Both the position numbers and the translations under genes were made by a program. A stretch of 64,000 bases of DNA from Geoanaerobacter sp964528055. GTDB taxonomy: Bacteria; Desulfobacterota; Desulfuromonadia; Geobacterales; DSM-12255. Shown in pieces: positions 1 through 8,523 of this stretch (positions are counted from its first letter, which is position 1; every line of letters starts with the position of its first letter). The notes under the pieces were generated by a model. That model worked only from the letters and a program-made list of their open reading frames with translations, was not told where the DNA came from and searched no databases. The stretch is from positions 71,867 to 135,866 of the forward strand of contig CAZGQM010000010.1 of NCBI GenBank assembly GCA_964528055.1, written 5' to 3'.

Positions 1-15
1 GTCAAGTACTACCAT
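1..15 (-). CDS. Start of a PIN-domain (VapC-like) toxin, cut by the window edge
   Basis: Only five codons are visible, reading MVVLD on the minus strand. The ATG overlaps the TGA of the upstream antitoxin gene (TGATG), which is typical of translationally coupled toxin-antitoxin pairs. PIN-domain toxins commonly begin with a short hydrophobic strand ending in the first catalytic aspartate, which this fits. VapC-type toxins are Mg-dependent RNases that cut tRNA or rRNA. The rest of the gene lies left of the window, so the identification rests on five residues and on the neighbour. Confidence 0.5.
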
Positions 16-254
16 CAGCGCAGCACATCCCATAGTTCGGGCATCGGCTCGTCAAAATCATCAGGTATAGAGATGGAAACTGCACGTAACGGGTAAAGAG
101 GTTTTTCTTCAGAACTGGTGCCGGAAGAGATAGGTGCCAGTTGCGCTACAACTTTTCCTTTTCTGCTTATCAGGATTGTTTCGTGTTTTGCTATAACATC
201 ATCAAGTAATGATGGCAGCTTGCTGCGTGCGTTCGAGACGGATAGCGACCTCAT
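15..254 (-). CDS. Type II antitoxin, Phd/YefM-like
   Basis: A 79-residue protein with the Phd/YefM architecture. The N-terminal part reads SVSNARSKLPSLLDDV, followed by a second strand with ISRKGKVVAQLAP, the pattern of the DNA-binding dimerisation fold. The acidic, unstructured C-terminus (DDFDEPMPELWDVLR) would wrap and inhibit the toxin. A GGAGGG ribosome site lies at 259-264, just upstream of the ATG at 252-254. The gene overlaps the start of the downstream PIN-type toxin. Antitoxins of this class bind their own promoter, and a perfect inverted repeat lies 24 bases upstream of the start codon. Confidence 0.8.
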   Translation of the reverse strand: MRSLSVSNARSKLPSLLDDVIAKHETILISRKGKVVAQLAPISSGTSSEEKPLYPLRAVSISIPDDFDEPMPELWDVLR

Positions 255-277
255 GATGCCCTCCTATAATTGACTCG

Positions 278-299
278 TTGTACAAGCATACTTGTACAA
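278..299. promoter_or_regulatory. Inverted-repeat operator of the toxin-antitoxin module
   Basis: TTGTACAAG (278-286) and its exact reverse complement CTTGTACAA (291-299) are separated by four bases. Each arm itself contains the palindrome TTGTACAA. The site sits immediately upstream of the antitoxin gene, where autoregulating antitoxins bind as dimers on paired half-sites. The binding role is inferred from position and symmetry. Confidence 0.65.
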
Positions 300-409
300 T
301 CAATAGGCGTCAAGACAAACAAAATCGATTTTACTGACCAGGAGAGACTACCCGCATTATCTGTGTAATCCGTGGATAAAGATTTATGGAACCTGCCAGG
401 GTCCGGTTA

Positions 410-1219
410 CTATAACACATCCGCAAAATGCGGACGGAGGCGGCGAAAGACAATCGCACCCAGCAGCAGACAGCATCCGGTGAGACCCCAGAACCAGATG
501 GTCTGCATCCAGTGTTCCCAGAACCAGACCTTATTGATCAGGCTGTCACGGTACCCCTCTACGATATAGACAATGGGATTCAGCTTGATGATCGGCTGAT
601 ACTGGGGGGGGAGGAGTTTCACATTCCAGAAGATGGGGGTACCCCAGAAGAGGAACTGGAGCGCCATGGCCACAAGCTGCCCCACATCCCTGAGAAAGAT
701 AATAAGGGCTGAAAAGAGCCAGGCCAAGCCGGTCAGGAGGAGAAGAGATGCAAGGAGATAATAGGGGATCTGAATTGCGTGAAACGGTATGGGAGCTCCG
801 GAAACCGCAAACATGACAAAGATCATGCAGAGGAAAAAGAGGTGGATCACCAGGGTTGAGAGGATCTTTACCAGGGGGAGGATCCCGATGCTGAAGGCAA
901 CCTTCTTCACCAGAAAGGAGTTCTCCAGTATGGAGTTTGTGGCTGATGAGAGTGCATCGTTGAAGAAGAACCAGGGGATGATTCCGACCGCCAGCCAGAG
1001 GACGTACGGGATGCCGTTTACCGGCTGGCTCTTGAAGACAAAGCTGAAGACGAACCAGAGAATGCCGATGTAGACGGTAGGGTGTACAAAGGCCCAGAGC
1101 ATGCCGAGATAGGAGCCGAGGTACTTGCTCCGGAAGTCGCGCCGGGCCATCTCCAGGATGAGCTGCCGCCGTGAAACCAGTTCGGTGATGAATGCGGAAA
1201 ATATGCTGAAGAAGCTCAT
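410..1219 (-). CDS. ABC-2 polysaccharide export permease (Wzm/TagG type)
   Basis: A 269-residue polytopic inner-membrane protein with about six hydrophobic segments. It carries features of the Wzm/RfbA family: an amphipathic start, LVSRRQLILEMARRDFRSKY before the first membrane span, and a C-terminal LNPIVYIVEGYRDSL segment. Such permeases export O-antigen or other undecaprenyl-linked glycans with a separate ATPase (Wzt). The usual partner ATPase is not next to it: downstream lie about 110 bases without a gene and then the toxin-antitoxin module. Glycosyltransferases further right on the same strand fit a polysaccharide role. The exported glycan cannot be predicted. Confidence 0.85.
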   Translation of the reverse strand: MSFFSIFSAFITELVSRRQLILEMARRDFRSKYLGSYLGMLWAFVHPTVYIGILWFVFSFVFKSQPVNGIPYVLWLAVGIIPWFFFNDALSSATNSILENSFLVKKVAFSIGILPLVKILSTLVIHLFFLCMIFVMFAVSGAPIPFHAIQIPYYLLASLLLLTGLAWLFSALIIFLRDVGQLVAMALQFLFWGTPIFWNVKLLPPQYQPIIKLNPIVYIVEGYRDSLINKVWFWEHWMQTIWFWGLTGCCLLLGAIVFRRLRPHFADVL

Positions 1220-1294
1220 GGCGCAATCCTACAACAGGCGATTAATGTTTGCAAACCGGAATTCCACGGAATAGAGAGTTCCTTTCAAAAACAG

Positions 1295-1327
1295 CAGAGG
1301 CGGCACACCCGAAGATGGCCGCCTCTG
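1295..1327 (-). terminator. Rho-independent terminator of the YncE-like gene
   Basis: A perfect 10-bp stem, CAGAGGCGGC (1295-1304) with GCCGCCTCTG (1318-1327), and a 13-base loop. On the minus strand it is followed after CTG by a run of five T. It lies just past the stop codon of the gene at 1356-3281. Confidence 0.8.
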
Positions 1328-1355
1328 TTATAAGACGTCAACTTATCACTACTGA

Positions 1356-3281
1356 TTATTTGATGATTATAGCCCCGGCATTGCTGGAGGAACCGATGGT
1401 GACACTGCCGAGCGATATGGTGAAGCCGCCGGATATGGAGGCTGCTCCCGTAATGCCGCCGTAGGTAGTGTCGGTCCAGCCGCCTACCAGCGTAACTGCC
1501 ACGTTCTTATTGGCGGCAAGGGGATAGCTGCCGATGACGATATCAATGGGATTTAATGCCGTACCAGCAGCAACCGCATCGTATGCTGCCTGAAGCGTCT
1601 GGTGGTATGCAACGGTCCCGCCTCTGCCGGTCCTTACCGGGCCACCGGTTTGTGGTGGTATGCTAAAGGAGGCTGTCACATCGAATACTCCCGAGTTGTT
1701 CGCTGATATATATACCCCGTACTGGTCCGTTGCCCCCTGCGCAAATGACTCATTCAGGGTAAGATAACATACTGGGCTGCTTCCATAGCCGGAGCATGAA
1801 CCGCCCCAGCTGATCAGCTGCGCACCATTTGTACCAGCAGCAGAGAGGGTAACCGTGGTGCCTGATGAAAGTGCTGCCGTGCAGGCAGTGCCGCAGTTTA
1901 TTCCTCCGACATCGGTCGTCACGACACCGGTACCAAGACCTGAGGTAGATACCTTGAGATCCCATTTCACCTTGTTGAAGGTTGCAGAGATGGTCTGTGG
2001 AGCCGTTAGATTAGTGAAGGATACGCTTGCGGCAGCCCCGACGCTCGCCCCATTTACCAGTACATTGGCGATAGTAAAATTGCTGTCCGGGACTACTGAA
2101 AAAGTGATATTCTGACCTGCGCCGACCTTGATAACACCCTGCGGGCTAATGGAAACGATACCGGCAGGAGGAGAGATCTTCCCTCCGGGGCCAAACCAGG
2201 TACCAGGTGCTGAAACAGAAGTCGTAACATCATAGAGGAACGGGCCGGCAAACTTGCCGAGGGAAACCGGGCTCTGCCCGACAGCAGGCGCGAGCGCGAC
2301 AAGGCTGTTGTCGCTCACATTGATCGTAGATGCGGATGTTGTGTAGTTGTTGGCGGTAACGACTTTGACGCCGTCAGCTGTTACGGCTATACCCATCGGC
2401 ATCTGTCCGTTTGTCAGATTGACAGTGCTTGTCCCGGTTACTGTCTTGGTAGTCGTGTTGACATTCAGGACAGTGACGGTATAGGGAAGGTTGACGGTGC
2501 TGGAGTTGGCGACATATACCTTGGTTCCGTCGGGGGTAACTGCAAGACCGAACGGCGTGGAGCCGACCGCGATCGGAGAACCTATTATCGCATTGGTGGA
2601 ACCGTTAATAACGCTGACCGTATTTTCATCCATATTCGCTACAAACACCATGGAACCGTCGGCAGAGACCGCAACCCCTTTGGGCTGAGGTGTAAGAGTA
2701 GTCCCCACGTTTACGGCAGCAACCGGCCAGGTATTCAAGGCCGTGGCGTCGTTCGCGGTAACAATTTTGACCTGATTGGTACCGAAGCAGGTAACATACA
2801 CCTTGTAGACTCCAGCGGTAACCGGTCCGATTGCCACACCATCAGGCTGGGCATTTCCCGTCAGTGCGAGATCGACAGATCCAAGTTTATTTCCTGTTGC
2901 AGTATCAAATACGGAGACCGTAGTGCCATCGTTGTCGGCAACGAAAAGTCGCGTTCCCGCGGAATTGACCGCCAAACCACCAGGCTGATTCGTCAGCACC
3001 CCGCTCGCCGGGATGGTTGATACCGAGTTGTCCATGGTATCGATCACGGAGATGGTCCTGCTGTTCTGGTTTGATATGAAAGCCCGCCCACCAATTGCGT
3101 TAACCGCAACACCATAGGGGCTTTGCCCGACTGGTACGGTTGCAGTGACAGTATTGGAGGCAGTATCCACAACCGATACGGTATTGTCGGCCTTGTTTGC
3201 TATGTATGCAAAGGGGGCTGCGTGGACGATTCCCGCATACATTAACATACATGAGACACTGAGCATTACCCTAAAGTACAT
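1356..3281 (-). CDS. Secreted YncE-type beta-propeller protein with Geobacter-type C-terminal domain
   Basis: A 641-residue exported protein. A signal peptide ends near VHA-AP at residues 21-23. Residues about 25-345 hold repeated blades of the form AYIANKADNTVSVVDTA and VFVANMDENTVSVING, the YncE/surface-layer seven-bladed propeller pattern. Residues about 390-435 and 440-540 resemble bacterial extracellular repeat domains (an ISATFNK segment; CGTACTAAL). The end has the segment LQAAYDAVAAGTALNPIDI followed by a Gly-rich strand region, which I recall from other large extracellular Geobacter proteins. AGGAGG lies directly before the ATG. The substrate is unknown; redox or adhesion roles are guesses. 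Its leader contains a small CACTC/GAGTG hairpin near 3386-3397. Confidence 0.8.
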   Translation of the reverse strand: MYFRVMLSVSCMLMYAGIVHAAPFAYIANKADNTVSVVDTASNTVTATVPVGQSPYGVAVNAIGGRAFISNQNSRTISVIDTMDNSVSTIPASGVLTNQPGGLAVNSAGTRLFVADNDGTTVSVFDTATGNKLGSVDLALTGNAQPDGVAIGPVTAGVYKVYVTCFGTNQVKIVTANDATALNTWPVAAVNVGTTLTPQPKGVAVSADGSMVFVANMDENTVSVINGSTNAIIGSPIAVGSTPFGLAVTPDGTKVYVANSSTVNLPYTVTVLNVNTTTKTVTGTSTVNLTNGQMPMGIAVTADGVKVVTANNYTTSASTINVSDNSLVALAPAVGQSPVSLGKFAGPFLYDVTTSVSAPGTWFGPGGKISPPAGIVSISPQGVIKVGAGQNITFSVVPDSNFTIANVLVNGASVGAAASVSFTNLTAPQTISATFNKVKWDLKVSTSGLGTGVVTTDVGGINCGTACTAALSSGTTVTLSAAGTNGAQLISWGGSCSGYGSSPVCYLTLNESFAQGATDQYGVYISANNSGVFDVTASFSIPPQTGGPVRTGRGGTVAYHQTLQAAYDAVAAGTALNPIDIVIGSYPLAANKNVAVTLVGGWTDTTYGGITGAASISGGFTISLGSVTIGSSSNAGAIIIK

Positions 3282-3441
3282 GTCTTCCTCCTGTGACGTG
3301 GTGCCGATGAACTTGATCTGTGCAAGTTATTATGCAAAATCGAAACCAATTATGGCGGCACTCCCGAGTGGCATTTTTGTCGTCTTCACCGGACAGACTT
3401 TAGCATGTCATCATGACGTAAATCAACCTCAAAACCTTTTG

Positions 3442-5166
3442 TCAGCGCCCATTCATGAACTGGGCACCAAGCTGCCAGGCAAGCGGTGACCGGAGCTCCT
3501 TGAGACGGTTGAGCGATCGGGTTGCGGCGGAGATGTCTCCAAGACGGAGAGAAACCTGCCCATAATTGAACACTGCATTCGGGTAATCGGGCTTGAGTAT
3601 GGCAGCTATGCTGAAATACGTACGGGCCTCAAGCAACCTCCCCTGCTGCGAAAGAGCCGAACCGAGGTTGTCATAGGGGATGTGGTAATACGGGCGAAGG
3701 GGTATCGCCTTGCGCAGGGCAGCCTCTGCTTCTGACCAGCGCCCGGCCTCTGCATATGCGTTCGCAAGGGTAAGATGGTTGCGCTGGTTATGTGGCGCCT
3801 TGGTGACACCGTCACGGGCAAAGGCGATCGGGTCGGACCAGAGAAGATTGCGCTGCCATGCAGCAGCCGAGTATCCGGCAAGTAGAAGACAGAGAAAGAC
3901 CGTTGCGAGGCGTTTACCCGGCAACCGGCTGAAGAGAGAAACCAGCGCCACGGCGAAACCGAACATCGGGAGGTAAAGCCGGTGCTCCACTGCCGCATCT
4001 AGCGGGATTATGGTCGACTCAACAGAAAGGGCGACAAAGAACCAGAAGATCCCGAACGCAAGAAGCGGCCTGCGACTGCTCTGCCAAAGGGCGGCCAGAA
4101 AGAGCAGAAGCAGCCCTGACCCGGCTAAGATGGTCTGCATGGTGATGAGATTGCTGGCAAGAGGATAGCCGTAATCGAACAGCTGCCCGTACGGTAGGAT
4201 AAGGAGGCGTAGATAGAGCCAGAGGACCGAAAGCTCTGTGCCAAAGTAGAGGAGCTGGAGATTTTCCGGAGGGCTCTCCAGTTTCGCAGGTTGAGGAAGC
4301 CCTGCGGAATCGGGTGCAGGGGGTGCTGACGCGAGGTTCTTTGTTGCGGACGACTCGCCGGCCTTGGTCCAATATTCGGCTCGACCGGCCTCCTTGAGGA
4401 GGATGTCGTCTTTCCCCACCTGCAGGTAGATAAAAAGCGAGGAGAGGAGGAAAAACGGCAGGATGTAGACAAGACGGCGGGCCATGGTACGCAGCTGTGC
4501 CCCCCGGTTGAGGATAAGCCAGTCGAACAGAAAGAACAAAACCGGAAGGACTGCCGCATTCTGTTTGGTCATCAGGGCCAGTGCCATGGCAGCAAGCGCT
4601 GAGACATACCAGCCGACATGATAGGTGGAGACAATGCGCCCACCCCCCTGGAGCGACTCCCGTGCGCGGCAATACAGGTAAAGCGCCACAAGTGAAAAGA
4701 GTGCAGAAAGGGAGGTCATCCGTTGAACTATATAATTGACCGCCTGGGTCTGAAGGGGATGCACCAGAAATAGTGTAGCAACGGCAACGGGTAGGAGTGA
4801 CGCGTGGATGGTGACAGGTGATGAAGGGGTGTCGGCCCCTGATGCAGAGAACGCCCGCTTTGCGAGGAGGTAGGCAAACCAGGAGGCAAACAGGTGAATA
4901 ACCATGTTCGCAAGATGGAACCCATAGACCTCCATCCCTCCGAAGCGGTAGTTGAGGGCAAAGGAGAGGAAGGCAACGCCGCGCTGACCGCCGATGTTCT
5001 TCAAGGCAGCGGCAAGACTCCTGATCAGAGGATTTTCGACGATATTCTGAATATCATCGATAAGCCAGGGGACATGAAGGGTCTGCGAGTAGAGAACTCC
5101 TCCCAGCAGGGAGAGCACCAGCAGCACGGCAAGATCGGCGTATCTGGAACCGAAGTATTTCGTCAT
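3442..5166 (-). CDS. Polytopic membrane protein with C-terminal TPR repeats (TMTC/GT-C-like)
   Basis: About 574 residues from the ATG at 5166. This start leaves a 20-base gap after the epimerase gene; a longer reading from 5244 would overlap it. The N-terminal two-thirds contains about ten membrane spans, with an early periplasmic loop WLIDDIQNIVENPL, where paired acidic residues resemble the GT-C/TMTC glycosyltransferase loop. The last 110 residues form TPR repeats (NHLTLANAYAEAGRWSEAEAAL and PYDNLGSALSQQGRLLEARTYF). TMTC-like proteins transfer sugars from lipid donors to proteins or glycans. The context of glycosyltransferases supports a role in surface glycan assembly or protein glycosylation. 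Activity is inferred, not shown. Confidence 0.7.
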   Translation of the reverse strand: MTKYFGSRYADLAVLLVLSLLGGVLYSQTLHVPWLIDDIQNIVENPLIRSLAAALKNIGGQRGVAFLSFALNYRFGGMEVYGFHLANMVIHLFASWFAYLLAKRAFSASGADTPSSPVTIHASLLPVAVATLFLVHPLQTQAVNYIVQRMTSLSALFSLVALYLYCRARESLQGGGRIVSTYHVGWYVSALAAMALALMTKQNAAVLPVLFFLFDWLILNRGAQLRTMARRLVYILPFFLLSSLFIYLQVGKDDILLKEAGRAEYWTKAGESSATKNLASAPPAPDSAGLPQPAKLESPPENLQLLYFGTELSVLWLYLRLLILPYGQLFDYGYPLASNLITMQTILAGSGLLLLFLAALWQSSRRPLLAFGIFWFFVALSVESTIIPLDAAVEHRLYLPMFGFAVALVSLFSRLPGKRLATVFLCLLLAGYSAAAWQRNLLWSDPIAFARDGVTKAPHNQRNHLTLANAYAEAGRWSEAEAALRKAIPLRPYYHIPYDNLGSALSQQGRLLEARTYFSIAAILKPDYPNAVFNYGQVSLRLGDISAATRSLNRLKELRSPLAWQLGAQFMNGR

Positions 5167-5186
5167 GTCCAAACTGGTACCCCTGT

Positions 5187-6314
5187 TCACATCAGCCTGC
5201 GTGCCTTCAGTGCTGCCTCGGCCTCTGAGAGCCGGTCTTCGCACTCCTCACCTCCGGCCCAGGCCACCAGCTCTTTGACGCCGGCACTGAAAGGGATCCG
5301 GGGCTCATAGCCCAGAGCAAGGGTGCTCTGTGCAAGATCTGCATAACAGTCACGAATGTCCCCCACCCGGAACCGACTATCATGGACAAATTCCACACTC
5401 AGCCCCAGTTCACGACAGATGAGACTCGCGAGGTCAAGCACCGTGAGACGCTCACCGCTCCCGATGTTGAAGGTGCCGCCGACAGCCGTATCACGCTCAA
5501 GGGCAAGAAGGTTGGCCTGCACGACATCGCGCACATTGACAAAGTCGCGCCCCTGGAGACCGTCCTCATAAATATGGATCGGACGGCCTGAAAGGGCCTG
5601 TGCGGCAAAAATGGCGCCGATACCGGTATACGGATTTCCCAGCGCCTGTCTGGTTCCATAGACATTGAAGTAGCGGAGGATGACGCAGGATATGTCATAG
5701 GTGGCGGCAAAGAGTTGCAGCAATTCCTCCTGAACGCGCTTGGTCTCAGCATAGACCGATATGGGTGCTAGCGGCTTGCCTTCCGGCGTAGAAACCGGAG
5801 CGAGTTCAGCGTGGCAGGTGGGGCAGAGCATCCGCCAGTCACCCCGTTCCAGTGAGCCCCTGTTTCTGAGGGGGGGATAGACCGGTCCGCAGGAGGGGCA
5901 GAGGTAGGCACCCTCTCCGTACACGGCACGAGAAGAGGAGAGTACAAGCCTGCGTACCTGGTGGGGAGTGTTGGCCAGGACGTCAAGGAGCATTGCCGTT
6001 CCGCCGATGTTGATGTCGCAGTAGCTGTGAATCTCGTACATCGACTGTCCGACACCGGTCAGGGCGGCAAAATGAAAGATCGCATCCACCCCGTCCACTG
6101 CCCGCACAACATCCTCGCGGCATCGGACATCCCCCAGCTGAAGCTCGACACGCGGATCAAGCCAGAGGGGGCGCTTTTTCTCCGGGCCATGCACCTGGGG
6201 ATCGAGCAGGTCGAGCACGCGAACGCGGTACCCGTGGGCCAGCAGGGCATCGCATGTATGGGAGCCTATGAACCCTGCTCCACCGGTAATCAGGACAGAG
6301 CCTGGAGAAATCAT
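5187..6314 (-). CDS. NAD-dependent sugar epimerase, dTDP-L-rhamnose 4-epimerase-like SDR
   Basis: A 375-residue extended SDR. GGAGFIG at residues 11-17 is the NAD(P) motif, SSSRAVYG holds the catalytic Ser region, and YAETK (188-192) is the Tyr-x3-Lys pair. Unusually, two CPxC motifs (139-142 and 164-167) lie between the Ser and Tyr motifs and form an apparent zinc-ribbon insertion. I recall this insertion in the dTDP-L-rhamnose 4-epimerase (WbiB-like) branch, which makes dTDP-6-deoxy-L-talose. Its ATG overlaps the TGA of the upstream glycosyltransferase gene by four bases, so the two are translationally coupled. Sugar specificity needs biochemical proof. Confidence 0.75.
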   Translation of the reverse strand: MISPGSVLITGGAGFIGSHTCDALLAHGYRVRVLDLLDPQVHGPEKKRPLWLDPRVELQLGDVRCREDVVRAVDGVDAIFHFAALTGVGQSMYEIHSYCDINIGGTAMLLDVLANTPHQVRRLVLSSSRAVYGEGAYLCPSCGPVYPPLRNRGSLERGDWRMLCPTCHAELAPVSTPEGKPLAPISVYAETKRVQEELLQLFAATYDISCVILRYFNVYGTRQALGNPYTGIGAIFAAQALSGRPIHIYEDGLQGRDFVNVRDVVQANLLALERDTAVGGTFNIGSGERLTVLDLASLICRELGLSVEFVHDSRFRVGDIRDCYADLAQSTLALGYEPRIPFSAGVKELVAWAGGEECEDRLSEAEAALKARRLM

Positions 6315-7555
6315 ATCAGAAGTTCCTTGTATACCCTCGACAGTTCAGCATATGCCGCAGAGGGATCATACCGGCGCACCGCCTCTCTTCTACCGGCTGC
6401 ACCGAGAATCGCAATTTTCCCAGGATCGTTCAGGAGGCCGTCTATGGCCGCGACCAGTGCCGGCACATCCCCCGGAGGGACAAGCAGAGCGCTTTCGCCA
6501 TGCGTGACCACGGTACTGATCCCTTGTATGTCGGTTCCGATAACCGCTATCCCACTGGCAAGATACACAGGGAGTTTGCCGGGAACATTCTCGCCATAGA
6601 GTCGTAACGCAAAACCTATGTCGCAGATCTTAAGATACTGGGGAAGTCTGTCGAACGGCTCGTCATCGACAAAGATGATCCGGTCGGCTATCCCCATCTC
6701 CTCAGCCTTTGCGCGGTAATGGGGGAGCGGCCTGCCGAAGAGCACCAACGTGAGATCACCTCGCCTGTGGGAGAGCTCACTGAAGGCATTCAGGAGAAAA
6801 TCGACCCCCTGATACTCCTCCATGCCACCGGAGTAGACAAGGAGTTTCTCACCGGCCGGCCGGAGTCGACGCTCAAGCTCACGGTCCACCTGATCGTCCG
6901 ACAGGTAGAAACTCTCCAGTTCAGGGACATCCTCCACCATGGCGACCTTGTTCGATGTATGCCCTGCCGCGACAAATGCGTCTCGCCGGAGCATTGATTG
7001 GCCAACAATCCGGTCTGCACGGCGCTCTACCCAACGCTCGAAGAGCGACAACGGCTTCACCAGCCATGAATCGGCAGCAAGCGCCCCGGTTGCGATCAAC
7101 TCCGGCACAAAGGTCCCGTGGGCATTGTATATCACCCGGGCACCGGTGAACAGCCTGACCATAAGACCGATGAAGGCACCTTCGTGAAGGTGGCAGTCAA
7201 TGAGCCTGATCTGCTCTTCCTTTACGACGCGGATGGCGACCCCAAGGAGGAGAAGGTCGTAGAACAGCTTGGCCAGACTGGCCCCGCTCCGTTTGATCGT
7301 GACAGGGAGCGGCAAAGTACGATGGATACGAAACGGGAAATCACCATCAGCCCCCTGGTAAAAGGTGATGAGATGCAGGTCGAACTCCTCGGACATGGCT
7401 TCTGCAAGACGCCTGATCCGTAAGGGGGTACCGCGGTCGATATAGAAGGGGCAAGGGGCTATGACCGCCACCTTCTCTTTTGCCGTTTGCTTTAATGAGG
7501 GATCAGGCGCCACCTCAAACCTCTCCCTGCAGATTTTCGAGGTTGAGGCGCTCAC
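6311..7555 (-). CDS. Glycosyltransferase family 4 (GT-B fold)
   Basis: A 414-residue cytosolic or membrane-associated transferase. The N-terminal domain holds a CPFYIDRGTPLRIRRLAEAM segment. The C-terminal Rossmann domain has LLVYSGGMEEYQGVDFLLNAF and a donor-binding segment GENVPGKLPVYLASGIAVIG, where GT4 enzymes bind the nucleotide-sugar, followed by ESALLVPPGD. It sits in a leftward glycan gene run and overlaps the start of the epimerase gene by four bases. The ATG lies 41 bases inside the end of the upstream GT2 gene; a GTG further in could be the true start. Donor and acceptor sugars are unknown. Confidence 0.85.
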   Translation of the reverse strand: MSASTSKICRERFEVAPDPSLKQTAKEKVAVIAPCPFYIDRGTPLRIRRLAEAMSEEFDLHLITFYQGADGDFPFRIHRTLPLPVTIKRSGASLAKLFYDLLLLGVAIRVVKEEQIRLIDCHLHEGAFIGLMVRLFTGARVIYNAHGTFVPELIATGALAADSWLVKPLSLFERWVERRADRIVGQSMLRRDAFVAAGHTSNKVAMVEDVPELESFYLSDDQVDRELERRLRPAGEKLLVYSGGMEEYQGVDFLLNAFSELSHRRGDLTLVLFGRPLPHYRAKAEEMGIADRIIFVDDEPFDRLPQYLKICDIGFALRLYGENVPGKLPVYLASGIAVIGTDIQGISTVVTHGESALLVPPGDVPALVAAIDGLLNDPGKIAILGAAGRREAVRRYDPSAAYAELSRVYKELLI

Positions 7556-8474
7556 GGACTACATAAATAGGTTTCCCCTGTGCCTCGTAGTAGGTACGGG
7601 CATTGAGCTCCCCAAGCAGGCCGAGGGTGATGAACTGCACCCCCATGAAGAGCAGGAAGGCGGTCAGGATGAGGAGCGGATTCCGGTTCATGCTGGTGTT
7701 CTCGAAAAGCTTCATGTACACGGTGAGAAATCCGGTGACAGAACCTGCAAACAGGGAGTATATCCCCCACTTGCCGAAAAGCTGGATCGGCTTTGTGGAG
7801 TAGGTAAGAAGGAACATCACGGTCATCAGGTCAAGCACCACCCTCATGGTTCTCGATATGCCGTACTTGCTGGTACCGTGCAGTCTCGGGTGATGGCGGA
7901 CAGGCATCTCCCCCACCCGTGCGCCCACCTGGGAGGCAAGCGCCGGAACAAACCGGTGCATCTCGCCGTAGAGGTTTATCCCGTCGAGAACCTCTCGGCG
8001 GTAGGCCTTGAGCGTACAGCCGTAGTCGTGGAGATGCACCCCGGTCATCCTGGATATCAGCCCATTGGCCAGGACAGACGGGAGTCGACGGCTCAGGGTA
8101 TCCTGGCGGTTCTTACGCCAGCCGGAAACCACGTCATACCCCTCGTCTATCTTTGCCAGAAGGAGCGGGATATCGGCCGGATCGTTCTGAAGATCACCGT
8201 CCATGGGGACCACCACACGTCCCGAGGCTGCATTGAACCCGGCCGCCATGGCAGCGGTCTGCCCGAAGTTGCGCCGGAAGCGGATCACCTTGCAGGCCGG
8301 ATCCCGGAGGGCTATCCCCTTCATTACGTCGAATGAGCCGTCGATGGAACCATCGTCAATCAGGATCAGCTCCCATGCGATGGAATTCCCTGAGAGAGCA
8401 GCTGCTATCCGCTCATGGAGGATCGGAAGGTTTTCAACCTCGTTGTATATGGGGACGACTATGCTTAGATCCAT
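7515..8474 (-). CDS. Glycosyltransferase family 2, DPM1/GtrB-like, with two C-terminal membrane spans
   Basis: A 319-residue protein that starts directly with SIVVPIYNEVENLPILHERI. The GT2 motifs DDGSIDGS and VVPMDGDLQNDPADIPLL (DxD-type metal site) are present, then a GWRKNRQDTLSRRLPS segment, and two hydrophobic spans after residue 225. This layout is that of polyprenyl-phosphate glycosyltransferases (dolichol-phosphate-mannose synthase, ArnC, GtrB), which charge undecaprenyl phosphate with one sugar. That product could feed the GT-C-like TPR protein encoded downstream; the pairing is inferred from family knowledge and gene order. Confidence 0.88.
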   Translation of the reverse strand: MDLSIVVPIYNEVENLPILHERIAAALSGNSIAWELILIDDGSIDGSFDVMKGIALRDPACKVIRFRRNFGQTAAMAAGFNAASGRVVVPMDGDLQNDPADIPLLLAKIDEGYDVVSGWRKNRQDTLSRRLPSVLANGLISRMTGVHLHDYGCTLKAYRREVLDGINLYGEMHRFVPALASQVGARVGEMPVRHHPRLHGTSKYGISRTMRVVLDLMTVMFLLTYSTKPIQLFGKWGIYSLFAGSVTGFLTVYMKLFENTSMNRNPLLILTAFLLFMGVQFITLGLLGELNARTYYEAQGKPIYVVRERLNLENLQGEV

Positions 8475-8523
8475 TGAGAGGCCGTACTATGTACAACATG
8501 AAATGTGATACGAGGATTCAACT

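Noticed and set aside
3300..3420. Possible structured riboswitch (GEMM type) upstream of the YncE-like gene
   Set aside because: A small CACTC/GAGTG hairpin is present, but the conserved ACGCAAAGCC segment and the receptor helix of the c-di-GMP class are missing.
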